Source: Symsagittifera roscoffensis
Lineage: Eukaryota; Xenacoelomorpha; Acoela; Convolutidae
Direction: 5' to 3'
DNA length: 64,000 bases
NCBI RefSeq assembly: GCF_963678635.1
Contig: NC_087071.1
Coordinates: 31,856,141-31,920,140 of the forward strand
The notes under the pieces were generated by a model that did no database searches, was not told the origin of the DNA, and worked only from the letters and a program-made list of their open reading frames with translations. Shown piece by piece: positions 56,098 through 64,000 of this stretch. The translations under genes were made by a program, and so were the position numbers. How positions within the stretch are numbered: the first letter of the stretch is position 1; the number at the start of each line of letters is the position of its first letter.

Positions 56098-56166
56098 AAC
56101 CCTCCGAGTAGCTCCGTGGATAGAGCTAACGACTTAAGGTTTGGAAAAGGAAGGAATCGGAGGGTC
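56098..56166 (+). ncRNA. Leader module 4, 69 nt, tRNA-like
   Basis: ACCCTCCGA (56099-56107) pairs exactly with TCGGAGGGT (56157-56165), and CCA follows directly. The next arm, TAGCTC-CGTGGATA-GAGCTA, is very like a tRNA D-arm and fits an A-box (TAGCTCCGTGG). The anticodon arm is weak (AAC/GTT around GACTTAAG), and the T-arm and B-box are not recognisable, so it is not called a tRNA gene. Confidence 0.45.
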
Positions 56167-56496
56167 CAAATTTGATAGTTTTTGGCCAAATTTTTGTTTC
56201 TAAACCAATTTTGGTCCGGTTTTTTGCATTATTCCAGTGCCGTACAGGGCTACTACGCTCATTTCAAGTATTTTTAGGCACTTTCGACCGGAATTGCGAA
56301 AAAAGTCTTTCAGATCCTATACAGGTGGTGAAAAAGGCCATTTTGACGAACGCGTTTTTGGCGATTTCTCAAAGACTAGTTATCCGATCGGGATAATTTT
56401 GGTACCATAAGTCGACGTTTTTGACAACTTTTCCGAATCGCAACCGTTTTTGGGTTGATTATTTCGGAAAAGAAAAATTTTTTAGAATTTGTTGGT

Positions 56497-56528
56497 TCGG
56501 AGGGTCCAAGTAACGGGCAACCCTCCGA
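56497..56528 (+). other. 9-bp hairpin TCGGAGGGT/ACCCTCCGA
   Basis: Perfect 9-bp stem (56497-56505 with 56520-56528) and a 14-nt loop, using the same complementary pair as the 69-nt modules but in the opposite order. CCA again follows GGAGGGT. Confidence 0.7.
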
Positions 56529-56666
56529 GCGGCAGAAAATTTTATCAAAACATCTTTTTATTCAACTGGGAAGGTTGACCGTGTCAGCCAACCTAGTTTT
56601 AAGTCAGGTAGACCGCTTTCAGAGGCTTTACTGCGGTGATTTAACCCTTTTTCTTGATTTTGGGGG

Positions 56667-57033
56667 AACCCTCCGAAGTCACCCTCCGGAGTCAGCTAAG
56701 CCCTTTAGCAACCCTCCTTAGTGGAAAATTTCCACGAGATCACCCTAAGAAGTTGAAACAGCTCCCCCTAGAACTCTTAGCTTATTTTGACGCTTTTTGA
56801 AGCTAGTAGGAGAACCTTCCAAGTGAGATCAGAAAATTTGAAAATTTTGGAGGTACCCTCCGAAGTGACCCTCCGGAGCGTATTAAGCATCTTATTGACC
56901 CTCCTTAGTAAATTTAGGGGGACCCTCCGAAGTAGCTTGGGTGATTAAGATACCCTCCTAAGTAACTTGAGTGATAGAGGTACCCTCCGAGGTAACCCTC
57001 CGGAGTGTCTTAAACCTTCTAGCGACCCTCCTT
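56667..57033 (+). repeat. Three trios of ACCCTCC motifs
   Basis: ACCCTCCGAAGT, ACCCTCCGGAG and ACCCTCCTTAGT occur in this order with spacings of about 13 and 30 bp. This happens three times: near 56668/56681/56711, 56854/56867/56898 and 56982/56994/57024. Single motifs lie between (56921, 56951). The 88-codon frame at 56455-56721 runs into the first trio and is not supported. Confidence 0.75.
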
Positions 57034-57210
57034 GTAAGAGACTTGAGTAAACCTTCTGTGGCAATTTGGGAAACGGAAAATATCCATTTAATTAGGATTA
57101 TATTAGGATATTAGGCGTGCTTATCAGGGTCATAAGAACCCATTCTGACCCGGAAATTCGTGATCAACTTTGGATTCTATATTGGGTGTATTAGAAGTAC
57201 CCTTAATAGG
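57034..57210. other. Leader spacer, nothing recognised
   Basis: Short AT-rich spacer between the motif trios and the paired stem-loops. A 64-codon frame (57160-57354) crosses into the first stem-loop and is not supported. Confidence 0.4.
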
Positions 57211-57350
57211 AAAGTTCGGGCAATCCGGGAACAAATAAAGGAAGACCTCGGTGGGTGTATTAAGCAAATACACACCCACTTGAGAAGAAGAATTGTTCCC
57301 TACTCTCGTGCACTTGGAGCAGTCCGAGTGTGGGAGAGCTTTTTCATAGA
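57211..57350 (+). ncRNA. Leader stem-loop, copy 1
   Basis: Outer helix GGGAACAA (57227-57234) with TTGTTCCC (57293-57300). Inner helix GTGGGTGTATT (57251-57261) with AATACACACCCAC (57267-57279), which has a 2-nt bulge. A further possible pairing is TCGGGC (57216-57221) with GTCCGA (57322-57327). The copy at 57397-57535 keeps the same plan. Confidence 0.6.
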
Positions 57351-57396
57351 TTAGACAAATTTTCGACCAAGAGGTTGCCTTGAGCTACTTAGTAGG

Positions 57397-57535
57397 ACAG
57401 CTCGGGCAATCGCAGGACACCCAAAAGAAGACCTCGGTGGGTGTATTAGGCAAATACACACCCACTTGAGAAGACTGTGTCCTGGGCTTCGTTCTTTCGG
57501 ATCGTTCCGATTGGGGGAAGTCTTTTTCTTTAAGA
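57397..57535 (+). ncRNA. Leader stem-loop, copy 2
   Basis: Outer helix AGGACAC (57414-57420) with GTGTCCT (57477-57483): different bases from copy 1 but again fully paired. The inner helix (57437-57447 with 57453-57465) is identical to copy 1. CTCGGGCAATC before and TTCCGATTGGGGGAAGTCTT after keep the outer arrangement. Confidence 0.6.
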
Positions 57536-57951
57536 CTAAGTTTTATTTATCTATTTCTGAATCATCACTGCTTTTTATCGAAGATTGTTTAATTTTAACA
57601 AAGCAGTGACTTGATAAATTGTGTGGCGATAAATTGATACTGACAAAAGGTCGCTGTCACCTGTAGGATATTCTTATCTGATTATCGATTGTGTTTTGTG
57701 TGTCGATTATATCTTGTGGAAACTTAGTGATACTGTTATACTATACAACCGGGTTGAGTTAGCATTATATCAATACTGGGTAGACCCTGTGTGTAACTTT
57801 AGCTGAGTCACTAATTTAGTCGTGAGAGATCTAAGAGACGTTTTGATACTGACGGAATCGAGTAGGCAGCGTTAAGTGATTTAACTAAATCTTGTTTGTG
57901 GTACGTTTGCATTGCCATCAAATTACGAATACTTTCATTTTGTACAAAACT
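57536..57951. other. Leader between the stem-loops and gag, nothing recognised
   Basis: AT-rich, with stops in all frames until the gag frame opens at 57892. Confidence 0.4.
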
Positions 57952-58866
57952 ATGCAGCGCAGGGACTCGTTAGGGTCGACTACTAAAATTCCCAGGCTAA
58001 GCAAGGGAAGCACGCGGAAATTTAGAACTAGGCGTAGCCAAACCTCGTTTAGCAGCGCTTCCGACGCGTTTGCTGAAGACGAATCGACTAAAGGTCATCC
58101 TGATCTTTCAGTGATCGAAATGAGACTAAGGAGCGAGAAAAACCTTGATGGCAATCAAGGGCGGAGCGCCGAGGCCGAGCCTGCAAGCGAAACGCCGGTG
58201 GATCCCTTTGACGAAGGGGAGCGAACGCTCATTCGACCCGACTTTGAGCCAGACGGGGTCCTCGAGCGAGAGGAAGTCGAGAGGACAGAGGAGACCTCGG
58301 AGCGTTCCGAGGTCGAACCTCGGGAGGAAGTGTTGTACAGGGGAATGTCCAAATCAGAGACTAAGAGCTATAAATGGAGAAAGGAACCTTCACATCTGAC
58401 AAGTGCACACTCGTCCTTGGCCAAACAGAGTAACAACGCGATGATGTCGAGTATGAGTCCGGGTGAAGAGCAGACGTTCTCGAAGGCCAAGAAGAGTTGG
58501 AAGTCCTTGTACGACGAACGCATGGCGTCACTACCAACTGTAGGTTTGACTTCCAGTGATGACTACCCGGAGATAACCCATCCGGATGTGAACTTCACAC
58601 CGTGCCCAAGGAACGACATGAGCAGGGAGGCATCTTCTGCCTCGCCGACCAGGCCTATGTCAGATGGGATAACGATGGGAGCATCATCAACGTTTGACAG
58701 ACTGATGACGTCAATGCACAAGCAAAAGGGCGGTGCGTCATCAAGTACTAGGCTACAGCCACAGTTGACCTCGTCTTCTCTGGGGCTAACCCCGCCACTG
58801 GGGGCAGCTGGTGACATAAGTGATATGTTCGCTGGTGTGATGAATGGCCTGGATGAATTGGGGTGA
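57952..58866 (+). CDS. Element 2 gag N-terminal region
   Basis: ATG at 57952 (the frame is open from 57892 without an ATG) to TGA at 58864-58866, 304 residues. Basic start (MQRRDS, RKFRTRRSQT), then Glu-rich and Ser/Thr-rich sequence without an obvious fold, ending GVMNGLDELG. It corresponds to 35594-36127 of element 1. It is in the same frame as the gag-pol frame that starts at 58870, so only the TGA and one GAC codon separate them. Confidence 0.65.
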   Translation: MQRRDSLGSTTKIPRLSKGSTRKFRTRRSQTSFSSASDAFAEDESTKGHPDLSVIEMRLRSEKNLDGNQGRSAEAEPASETPVDPFDEGERTLIRPDFEPDGVLEREEVERTEETSERSEVEPREEVLYRGMSKSETKSYKWRKEPSHLTSAHSSLAKQSNNAMMSSMSPGEEQTFSKAKKSWKSLYDERMASLPTVGLTSSDDYPEITHPDVNFTPCPRNDMSREASSASPTRPMSDGITMGASSTFDRLMTSMHKQKGGASSSTRLQPQLTSSSLGLTPPLGAAGDISDMFAGVMNGLDELG

Positions 58867-58869
58867 GAC

Positions 58870-61800
58870 ATGACTAAGCGGATAGATCAAGTTGACGAGA
58901 GAGCTCACCATGGTCGAGAGAATTTGAAAGATGAGCTAACGCACGTGAAGTCGCAGGCGAGGTTTGATCAGGCTCAATTGATTCGTGACACCGATCAATG
59001 CCTGGCCGAGAGCCTGGCTCAGGCAAACAAAGAGTCAGAGGAAAGAGAGGCTAGGATGACAAGAGAGATCGAGCGATTGTTGAATGATCATGATAATACC
59101 TACGCCCAAACGATGACTGGCCTGGAAAGGAGGTTGGACGCCAAATCTGACTTGATGATGCGGAAGCTTGACGCGATCCTGAATGGGAATAATTGGCAGG
59201 AGCATTCCAACTCAAGGGAGCGCTCACGCCATGCGAATGTTGGAGATGGTACGGGCAATGGTGCCAGAGCCCAGCAAGGCTCGAGAACGAACTACGAACA
59301 TAGAAACAAGGAGCGGCCAAGGGCAGCCCCGCAGAGGCCTGGCTGGACAAAACCAGTCCCACCGGAGGCAGATGCCACCCCGGAGACAAGATTGCCAACC
59401 GTGCCACAAGTCAGTTCAGTACCAGATCTGACTACAGTCTCACAAGACACAACGATGTATGCCTCGATGTTTGAGCCTCTGAACAGATCTCTTGAAACAT
59501 TCATCACCAAGCTCTCGAAGTCAACCGAGAGAGGAGAGAGGTCAAGAAGAACACTGAAAAAGCCGAAGTCATATAAAGACGAGTCAGACGGCTGCATTGA
59601 TACTTGGATAGAGGTGATGAAGTTACACTTTGAGGAAGAGAATCTCTCCAAGAAACAAGAGTGCAGCGCGCTGACGAGCAACCTGGAGGGTACTGCATTA
59701 AATTGTGTAATGGCGAAAAGAGCCAATGAGAGAGACAGCGCTCGCAAGATATTCGACATCCTGCTGAATCGTTTCGGCTCTGGAGTACAAGGGCACCAGG
59801 CCATGGTGAAGTTCGAGAATAGGCGTCAGAGAGATGAAGAATCAATAGATAAATTCTTGGACGACCTTGAATTGCTCAGGAGGAGGAGCAACCCGGATGA
59901 GAGAATATCCGAACGAAACTTGGCGATCGCTTCGAAGTTCATGGATGGTGTAAGGAGTGAGGAGTTGAAGACGATGTTGGCCACTCACTTCACCCTGTCG
60001 CTTGACCAGGTACCCACGCCCGACGACTTGCGTATGAAGTCACGCGAGTATTTACTGATAAAACCGAGGGCGCAAAACCGTTACAGCAATTATGGTAACT
60101 ATAGCGGGACAAACACTGGTGCGAATTCCAGTTGGTACAAACCTCGCGATGACATGGACAAGAGGAGGTCGTGTGCGGCGAATTGTGGTTCGATGGACCA
60201 TCACGTTTCTGCGTGTTCTGCATACAAACAGAACATGAAGGCCATAGGCTACTTTCTCGAGGACGCTGACGCGACCGACGAGGATCATGAAGAGTACGTG
60301 AGAGGGCTCATCATGAAATATGGTCCGAGGTGTTTCTTCTGTAATTTGGAGGGACACTTCAAGTCGGATTGTACTCAATTTTGGGACGCAGTAGCGGACG
60401 CGAAACATCCCCGCCACGAAGAGGCGCTTTCGGGTGTCAAGGCCAGTCGAGCACGTCTGATGAACGAGGCTGAATCTCGGAGAAAGGAAACGACACCGAG
60501 CACCTTTGCGACCAAAAAGGTTAAGACATGGCCTGACGAGGTGGTAGCCTCGAACCTCGAAGCAGAGTCGTCTAGTCCACTCAAGGTGGATTACGGCCTG
60601 GCGGCAAGGACAGCGCTGCAGAATGTCAAACAGGACCTTGCCACGAAAGAAGTGGAGCAATGGGTAAGGTCGGAGCTGGAGAGCACAGATCTTCGGGAAA
60701 GTCTTAATGTCCTGAGTAAGACGACAAGAGCAGAAGATGAAAAAGAGCCCAAGAAACAGGGACTAAAACTGAACGTTATATCTGGCAAGACTTTCGGCAT
60801 GACGAAGGCAGGGACCAAAATAATGTCTATCATCTCAGTCGCAGGGCACCAGGTGGTCAAGAACCTGAGCGAGCCATCCGAGATTACACTGGTCCACCTG
60901 GACATCTATGCCGACTACCTGAAGGAGAAGGATCCCAAACTGGACTCCAGGGCAGTGCGAGCGCTGCTCACAACGGGAGGTCCGAGGCTGATGAAAGTGG
61001 ACGGACATTATATCGATGTCTATGGCCCTTACCCGATTCTGATGAATGTCGATGGCATCAATATCCACACGAAAGCTCACATAACTGATGCGAACGATCA
61101 GGTTGGCCGGATATACATTGGTCAAGAGGAGCTGAAGGTCAGACGAATCGGACACAACGCGATGCTCGAACAAGATGCGGTGCATATTGGTTGCGAGGCC
61201 GATCTGGCCGCACACGTTCTGGACGTGCAAGGCAGACAACTTTCAGTAAAGGGGCTGCTAGACACGGGAGCAGTGGTTAGTGTCATGCCAGTCAAAACTT
61301 GGACCGACATGGGTTTCGAAAGATCGGATCTCATACCGACAAACATCAGGTTGGCAGCTGCCAATCAGGGAGCGATCTATGTCGCCGGACGAACCCCGAT
61401 CATCTCACTGCAGCTCGGAGGAAGACATCTTTGGATGAGCTTCCTAGTAGTAGAGAATTTGGATGAATCCGACCAGTTCATCTTAGGAAGGGATTTCGTT
61501 CGCAACTTTGACGTCACGATTGATCTCAATGACGGATTGATTAGGATCAAGGATCCTGAAAGAAAGTATGAGAAAAGACCCCTTAATAAGATCTTAATTA
61601 ATCAGGCCAAGGTGCCGATTTTTCTGGATCGAAAAGTTAGATTAAAACCGAACCAAGCCGTAATAGCAACGTTTAGGATGAGGAACTTGAATGAACTCAG
61701 CAATGACAGACAGGTGTGTCTGGTACCAAATCCAAACAGTAAAAGCTCGGCTATTTTAGGAAGAAGCTTCTCACTCACTCAGAGCGGACTGTGTGTGAGT

Positions 61801-63891
61801 GTGTTATTGAACACAGAAGCAACAACAGTGACAATACAGAGGGGAAAGAAACTTGGCTACGCTTTGCCTCTGAACACAGACTTTCTGAGTGTGGAGAACT
61901 TGAAGAAGTTTGACGTAACTAAATGTCCATTACATGCGAACCAAGAATGTATAATGAAAAGAGTAATTGAATTGAAATCTTCTAGGAAATTGTTTTCAAT
62001 GAAGTCGGAAACAGATGATGGGCTGTCCAGTTGTTCCAACTTTCCTGAGAGGCCGACGGAAGCAGAGTTAGCAGCGAATAGGCCTGTCCTACCTGAGATA
62101 GAACATCTGAAGGGTAAAATATCTGACAAGGAACTAGATTCGCTCAGGGCGGTGCTAGATCGGAACGCAGACGTTTTTTCAAAGCATAAGGCCGATATAG
62201 GTTGTTGCAATTTTGTAGAGCACGAGATTGAGATAGAAGAGGGCTCGGTACCTCATAGGGAGGGGGCGAGAAGAATGACCCCAAATAAGTCAGAAGCGTG
62301 TAGGAAGGAAATTGAAATGTTAATGGAGTACGACATGATTGAGCCGTCGAAGTCCCCATGGGCTTGTGGCGTGGTCATGGCGAAAAAGAAAGGGGGGCAA
62401 CTCAGGTTTTGTTGTGATTTCCGTTATCTGAACGCAGTGACTATAAAAGACGCATACCCCATTCCCCGCATCGATGAGAGCCTATCCAAGCTGGGAGACG
62501 CTAAGTTCTTCACGACGTTGGATTTGGGCTCAGCATTTTGGCAAGTGCCACTCAGAAAGCAAGATCGAGAGAAAACAGGTTTCGCGTGTGAGCTGGGACT
62601 GTTCCAGTGGAAGAGGATGCCATTCGGATTGTGCAACGCGACGGCCACATTCCAGCGACTGATGGCTCAGGCACTCACGAGCGTCACTAAGAAATACGGG
62701 AATCTCATCATGTGTTATGTCGATGATGTTGTGATTGCAACACCAACCCTAGAAGACCACATAGAGAGGTTGGAGGAGGTGTTTTCTTGCATGAAGCAGG
62801 CGGGTCTGAAATGCAAACCCTCTAAGTGTGAAATCCTCAGGGATTCCATAAAATACTTGGGCCGCCTGGTTGACAAACATGGAGTGAGACCAGATCCCGA
62901 AGCGGTTGAAGCGGTGTTGACCTGGAAGGCACCTAAAACAGATACACAGTTGATGAGTTTTCTGGGATTCGCCAATTATTATCGTGAGTTCATCAAGGGG
63001 TATGCTGACAAAATATACCCCATGCAGAGATTGATGAGAAACAAGGGCAAAAAGTTCACCTGGACTGATGAGGCACAAGTCTCATTAGAAAACATCAAAC
63101 GTGAACTTTGCGAGGCACCGGTCCTCGGCATGCCAACGGAGAAGGGAATGTTCGTGCTGGACACGGATGCATCAGTGGTTGCGATATCAGGCATACTTCA
63201 CCAAGAGCAGGAGTGGAACGGGAGAACGGTTCTTCGTCCGATAGCTTATGGAAGTAAAGTCCTGAGTGACACTGAGATGAAGTACGGCGCACCAAAAGCG
63301 GAGATGTTTGCTGTGATCACGTTCGTGGAAAAATACAGGGCCTACCTGGGGAGTGCTCCATTCAAGTTACGTGTGGACAATCGTGCCCTTGCCTGGCTGA
63401 AAACCTATTCGATGGATCAAAGCTACATTGGTCGTTGGATCGTGCGCTTGGATGGATACCACATGATCATAGAGCACCGTACCCGTGACAAGCACCAGAA
63501 CGCAGATAGCCTCAGTAAAAAGACAGAATTTTATGAGCGCCTCGAGGAGAAGCAGGCTAACCGATCAGAGATCAAAGAGGGGTTTTCCTTTCTGGACAAA
63601 GAAACCTACGATAAGCTGCCACTTACTAGGTGGTTAGACAAATCAGGACATCCTATACCTGGACACCCTGACCTTCCAGTGGAGACGGCCGCGGAGATAA
63701 AGCTTTTAGCCAGAGGCGAACCCGTTCCGTTGGACCTGCTAGTCCGATCCAACTTGGTACAGCAAGAACTGACCAGGCTGGGTATAAACAGCATCGCTTT
63801 ATTGAATAAGACGGTGAACGTGGCGCCGGACGTCATGGGAAAACTCCGTGACTTGTTGGATAGGGAAGTGAATAGGCATGATCGTGAATAG
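58870..63891 (+). CDS. Element 2 gag-protease-RT-RNase H polyprotein
   Basis: ATG 58870 to TAG 63889-63891, 1673 residues. Coiled coil about 1-105. Capsid-like region about 235-400 (DGCIDTW, LLNRFGSG, RRQRDEESID). Zinc knuckles near 435 (CAANCGSMDHH, one residue longer than usual between the first two Cys) and 488 (CFFCNLEGHFKSDC). Protease LLDTGAVVS near 798 and FILGRDF. RT with TTLDLGSAFWQVPL (catalytic Asp about 1218) and YVDDVV (1283-1288). RNase H with LDTDAS (Asp about 1433), KAEMFAV, DNRALAWL and DKHQNADSLSKK. Gag and pol share one frame with no gag-pol shift, as in several Ty3/gypsy lineages. All catalytic residues that can be checked are present. Confidence 0.9.
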   Translation: MTKRIDQVDERAHHGRENLKDELTHVKSQARFDQAQLIRDTDQCLAESLAQANKESEEREARMTREIERLLNDHDNTYAQTMTGLERRLDAKSDLMMRKLDAILNGNNWQEHSNSRERSRHANVGDGTGNGARAQQGSRTNYEHRNKERPRAAPQRPGWTKPVPPEADATPETRLPTVPQVSSVPDLTTVSQDTTMYASMFEPLNRSLETFITKLSKSTERGERSRRTLKKPKSYKDESDGCIDTWIEVMKLHFEEENLSKKQECSALTSNLEGTALNCVMAKRANERDSARKIFDILLNRFGSGVQGHQAMVKFENRRQRDEESIDKFLDDLELLRRRSNPDERISERNLAIASKFMDGVRSEELKTMLATHFTLSLDQVPTPDDLRMKSREYLLIKPRAQNRYSNYGNYSGTNTGANSSWYKPRDDMDKRRSCAANCGSMDHHVSACSAYKQNMKAIGYFLEDADATDEDHEEYVRGLIMKYGPRCFFCNLEGHFKSDCTQFWDAVADAKHPRHEEALSGVKASRARLMNEAESRRKETTPSTFATKKVKTWPDEVVASNLEAESSSPLKVDYGLAARTALQNVKQDLATKEVEQWVRSELESTDLRESLNVLSKTTRAEDEKEPKKQGLKLNVISGKTFGMTKAGTKIMSIISVAGHQVVKNLSEPSEITLVHLDIYADYLKEKDPKLDSRAVRALLTTGGPRLMKVDGHYIDVYGPYPILMNVDGINIHTKAHITDANDQVGRIYIGQEELKVRRIGHNAMLEQDAVHIGCEADLAAHVLDVQGRQLSVKGLLDTGAVVSVMPVKTWTDMGFERSDLIPTNIRLAAANQGAIYVAGRTPIISLQLGGRHLWMSFLVVENLDESDQFILGRDFVRNFDVTIDLNDGLIRIKDPERKYEKRPLNKILINQAKVPIFLDRKVRLKPNQAVIATFRMRNLNELSNDRQVCLVPNPNSKSSAILGRSFSLTQSGLCVSVLLNTEATTVTIQRGKKLGYALPLNTDFLSVENLKKFDVTKCPLHANQECIMKRVIELKSSRKLFSMKSETDDGLSSCSNFPERPTEAELAANRPVLPEIEHLKGKISDKELDSLRAVLDRNADVFSKHKADIGCCNFVEHEIEIEEGSVPHREGARRMTPNKSEACRKEIEMLMEYDMIEPSKSPWACGVVMAKKKGGQLRFCCDFRYLNAVTIKDAYPIPRIDESLSKLGDAKFFTTLDLGSAFWQVPLRKQDREKTGFACELGLFQWKRMPFGLCNATATFQRLMAQALTSVTKKYGNLIMCYVDDVVIATPTLEDHIERLEEVFSCMKQAGLKCKPSKCEILRDSIKYLGRLVDKHGVRPDPEAVEAVLTWKAPKTDTQLMSFLGFANYYREFIKGYADKIYPMQRLMRNKGKKFTWTDEAQVSLENIKRELCEAPVLGMPTEKGMFVLDTDASVVAISGILHQEQEWNGRTVLRPIAYGSKVLSDTEMKYGAPKAEMFAVITFVEKYRAYLGSAPFKLRVDNRALAWLKTYSMDQSYIGRWIVRLDGYHMIIEHRTRDKHQNADSLSKKTEFYERLEEKQANRSEIKEGFSFLDKETYDKLPLTRWLDKSGHPIPGHPDLPVETAAEIKLLARGEPVPLDLLVRSNLVQQELTRLGINSIALLNKTVNVAPDVMGKLRDLLDREVNRHDRE

Positions 63892-64000
63892 ATAGAGACC
63901 ATGCAGAGGTTGACTGTCACCGAGAGAACGGAGAAGAGGCCAGTGTCCATTCGCAGCCGAGGCGTTGAACGGGATTGCAGGTCGATCGTCAACCAGCTGG
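63892..64000 (+). CDS. Element 2 pol continuation after an in-frame TAG (partial)
   Basis: The same frame is open from 63892 to the window end with no stop. By position it matches the RNase H-integrase linker of element 1, which has no stop here. So the TAG is either a nonsense mutation or a readthrough site separating the integrase. Confidence 0.5.
   Translation, partial: METMQRLTVTERTEKRPVSIRSRGVERDCRSIVNQL

Larger units (their letters stand above)
54949..64000 (+). mobile_element. Element 2: related Ty3/gypsy-type retroelement, cut by the window end
   Basis: Same strand and order as element 1: structured leader (about 55.0-57.9 kb), gag N-terminal frame, then one long gag-protease-RT-RNase H frame. 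Its pol is much better preserved, with only two in-frame stops (TGA 58864-58866 and TAG 63889-63891) against many lesions in element 1. Protein identity between the two is high through RT. The left boundary is uncertain; integrase and everything beyond are outside the window. Confidence 0.8.

Noticed and set aside
57100-57120. TTAGGC nematode telomere repeat
   Set aside because: Only single occurrences; no tandem run.
57211-57535. tRNA genes at the paired leader stem-loops
   Set aside because: No A- or B-box and no cloverleaf; the inner helix is a long simple hairpin.
39179-63992. Long minus-strand frames opposite the retroelement genes
   Set aside because: They are antisense shadows of GC-richer coding sequence with Ser/Leu/Pro-rich nonsense composition.

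Overview
The window looks like animal DNA, most likely from a nematode and possibly a Caenorhabditis relative. The supports are short poly-pyrimidine 3' splice sites of the TTTTCAG type, a candidate 46-nt intron, A/T runs spaced roughly one helical turn apart, and very repeat-rich AT-rich sequence. The assignment is inference; no marker gene settles it. No prokaryotic features, CRISPR array, rRNA or convincing tRNA gene was seen.

Left part (1-21.9 kb): mostly AT-rich noncoding DNA made of diverged dispersed repeats, foldback elements and minisatellites. It holds one unrecognised 240-residue open frame (about 8.0-8.8 kb, plus strand) and a decayed minus-strand coding block (about 13.8-16.4 kb) in a strongly T/G-biased domain. 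The right part of that block reads like the end of a membrane protein, possibly a retroelement envelope-like remnant.

Middle (21.9-32.4 kb): three tandem copies of a 4.3-4.9 kb unit. Copy 2 carries an intact 84-residue C2H2 zinc-finger frame that is dead in copy 1. Copy 3 is cut off at about 32,424, where a much more GC-rich block starts.

Right part (32.4-64 kb): two related Ty3/gypsy-type retroelements, head to tail on the plus strand. Element 1 has a roughly 3-kb leader (69-bp hairpin repeats and a 14-bp array of about 1.5 kb). A decayed gag-protease-RT-RNase H-integrase follows, and then an unusual 8.8-kb block of five further frames (A-E). Frame A has a coiled coil and an SGNH (GDSL) hydrolase domain with all catalytic blocks visible. 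Frame B opens with a second, serine-less SGNH-like domain. C, D and E are unrecognised. B/C and D/E overlap in a virus-like compact layout. Element 2 has better preserved gag-pol frames and runs off the window before its integrase. Its leader holds several RNA-like structures: 69-nt modules closed by ACCCTCCG/CGGAGGGT, three trios of ACCCTCC motifs, and a duplicated stem-loop whose outer helix differs in sequence but still pairs in both copies.

The best candidate for an undescribed system is the element-1 block A-E joined to a Ty3/gypsy pol, with its structured leader and a shared splice-acceptor-like motif just upstream of frame A. No LTR pair could be identified by eye, so both element boundaries are approximate.
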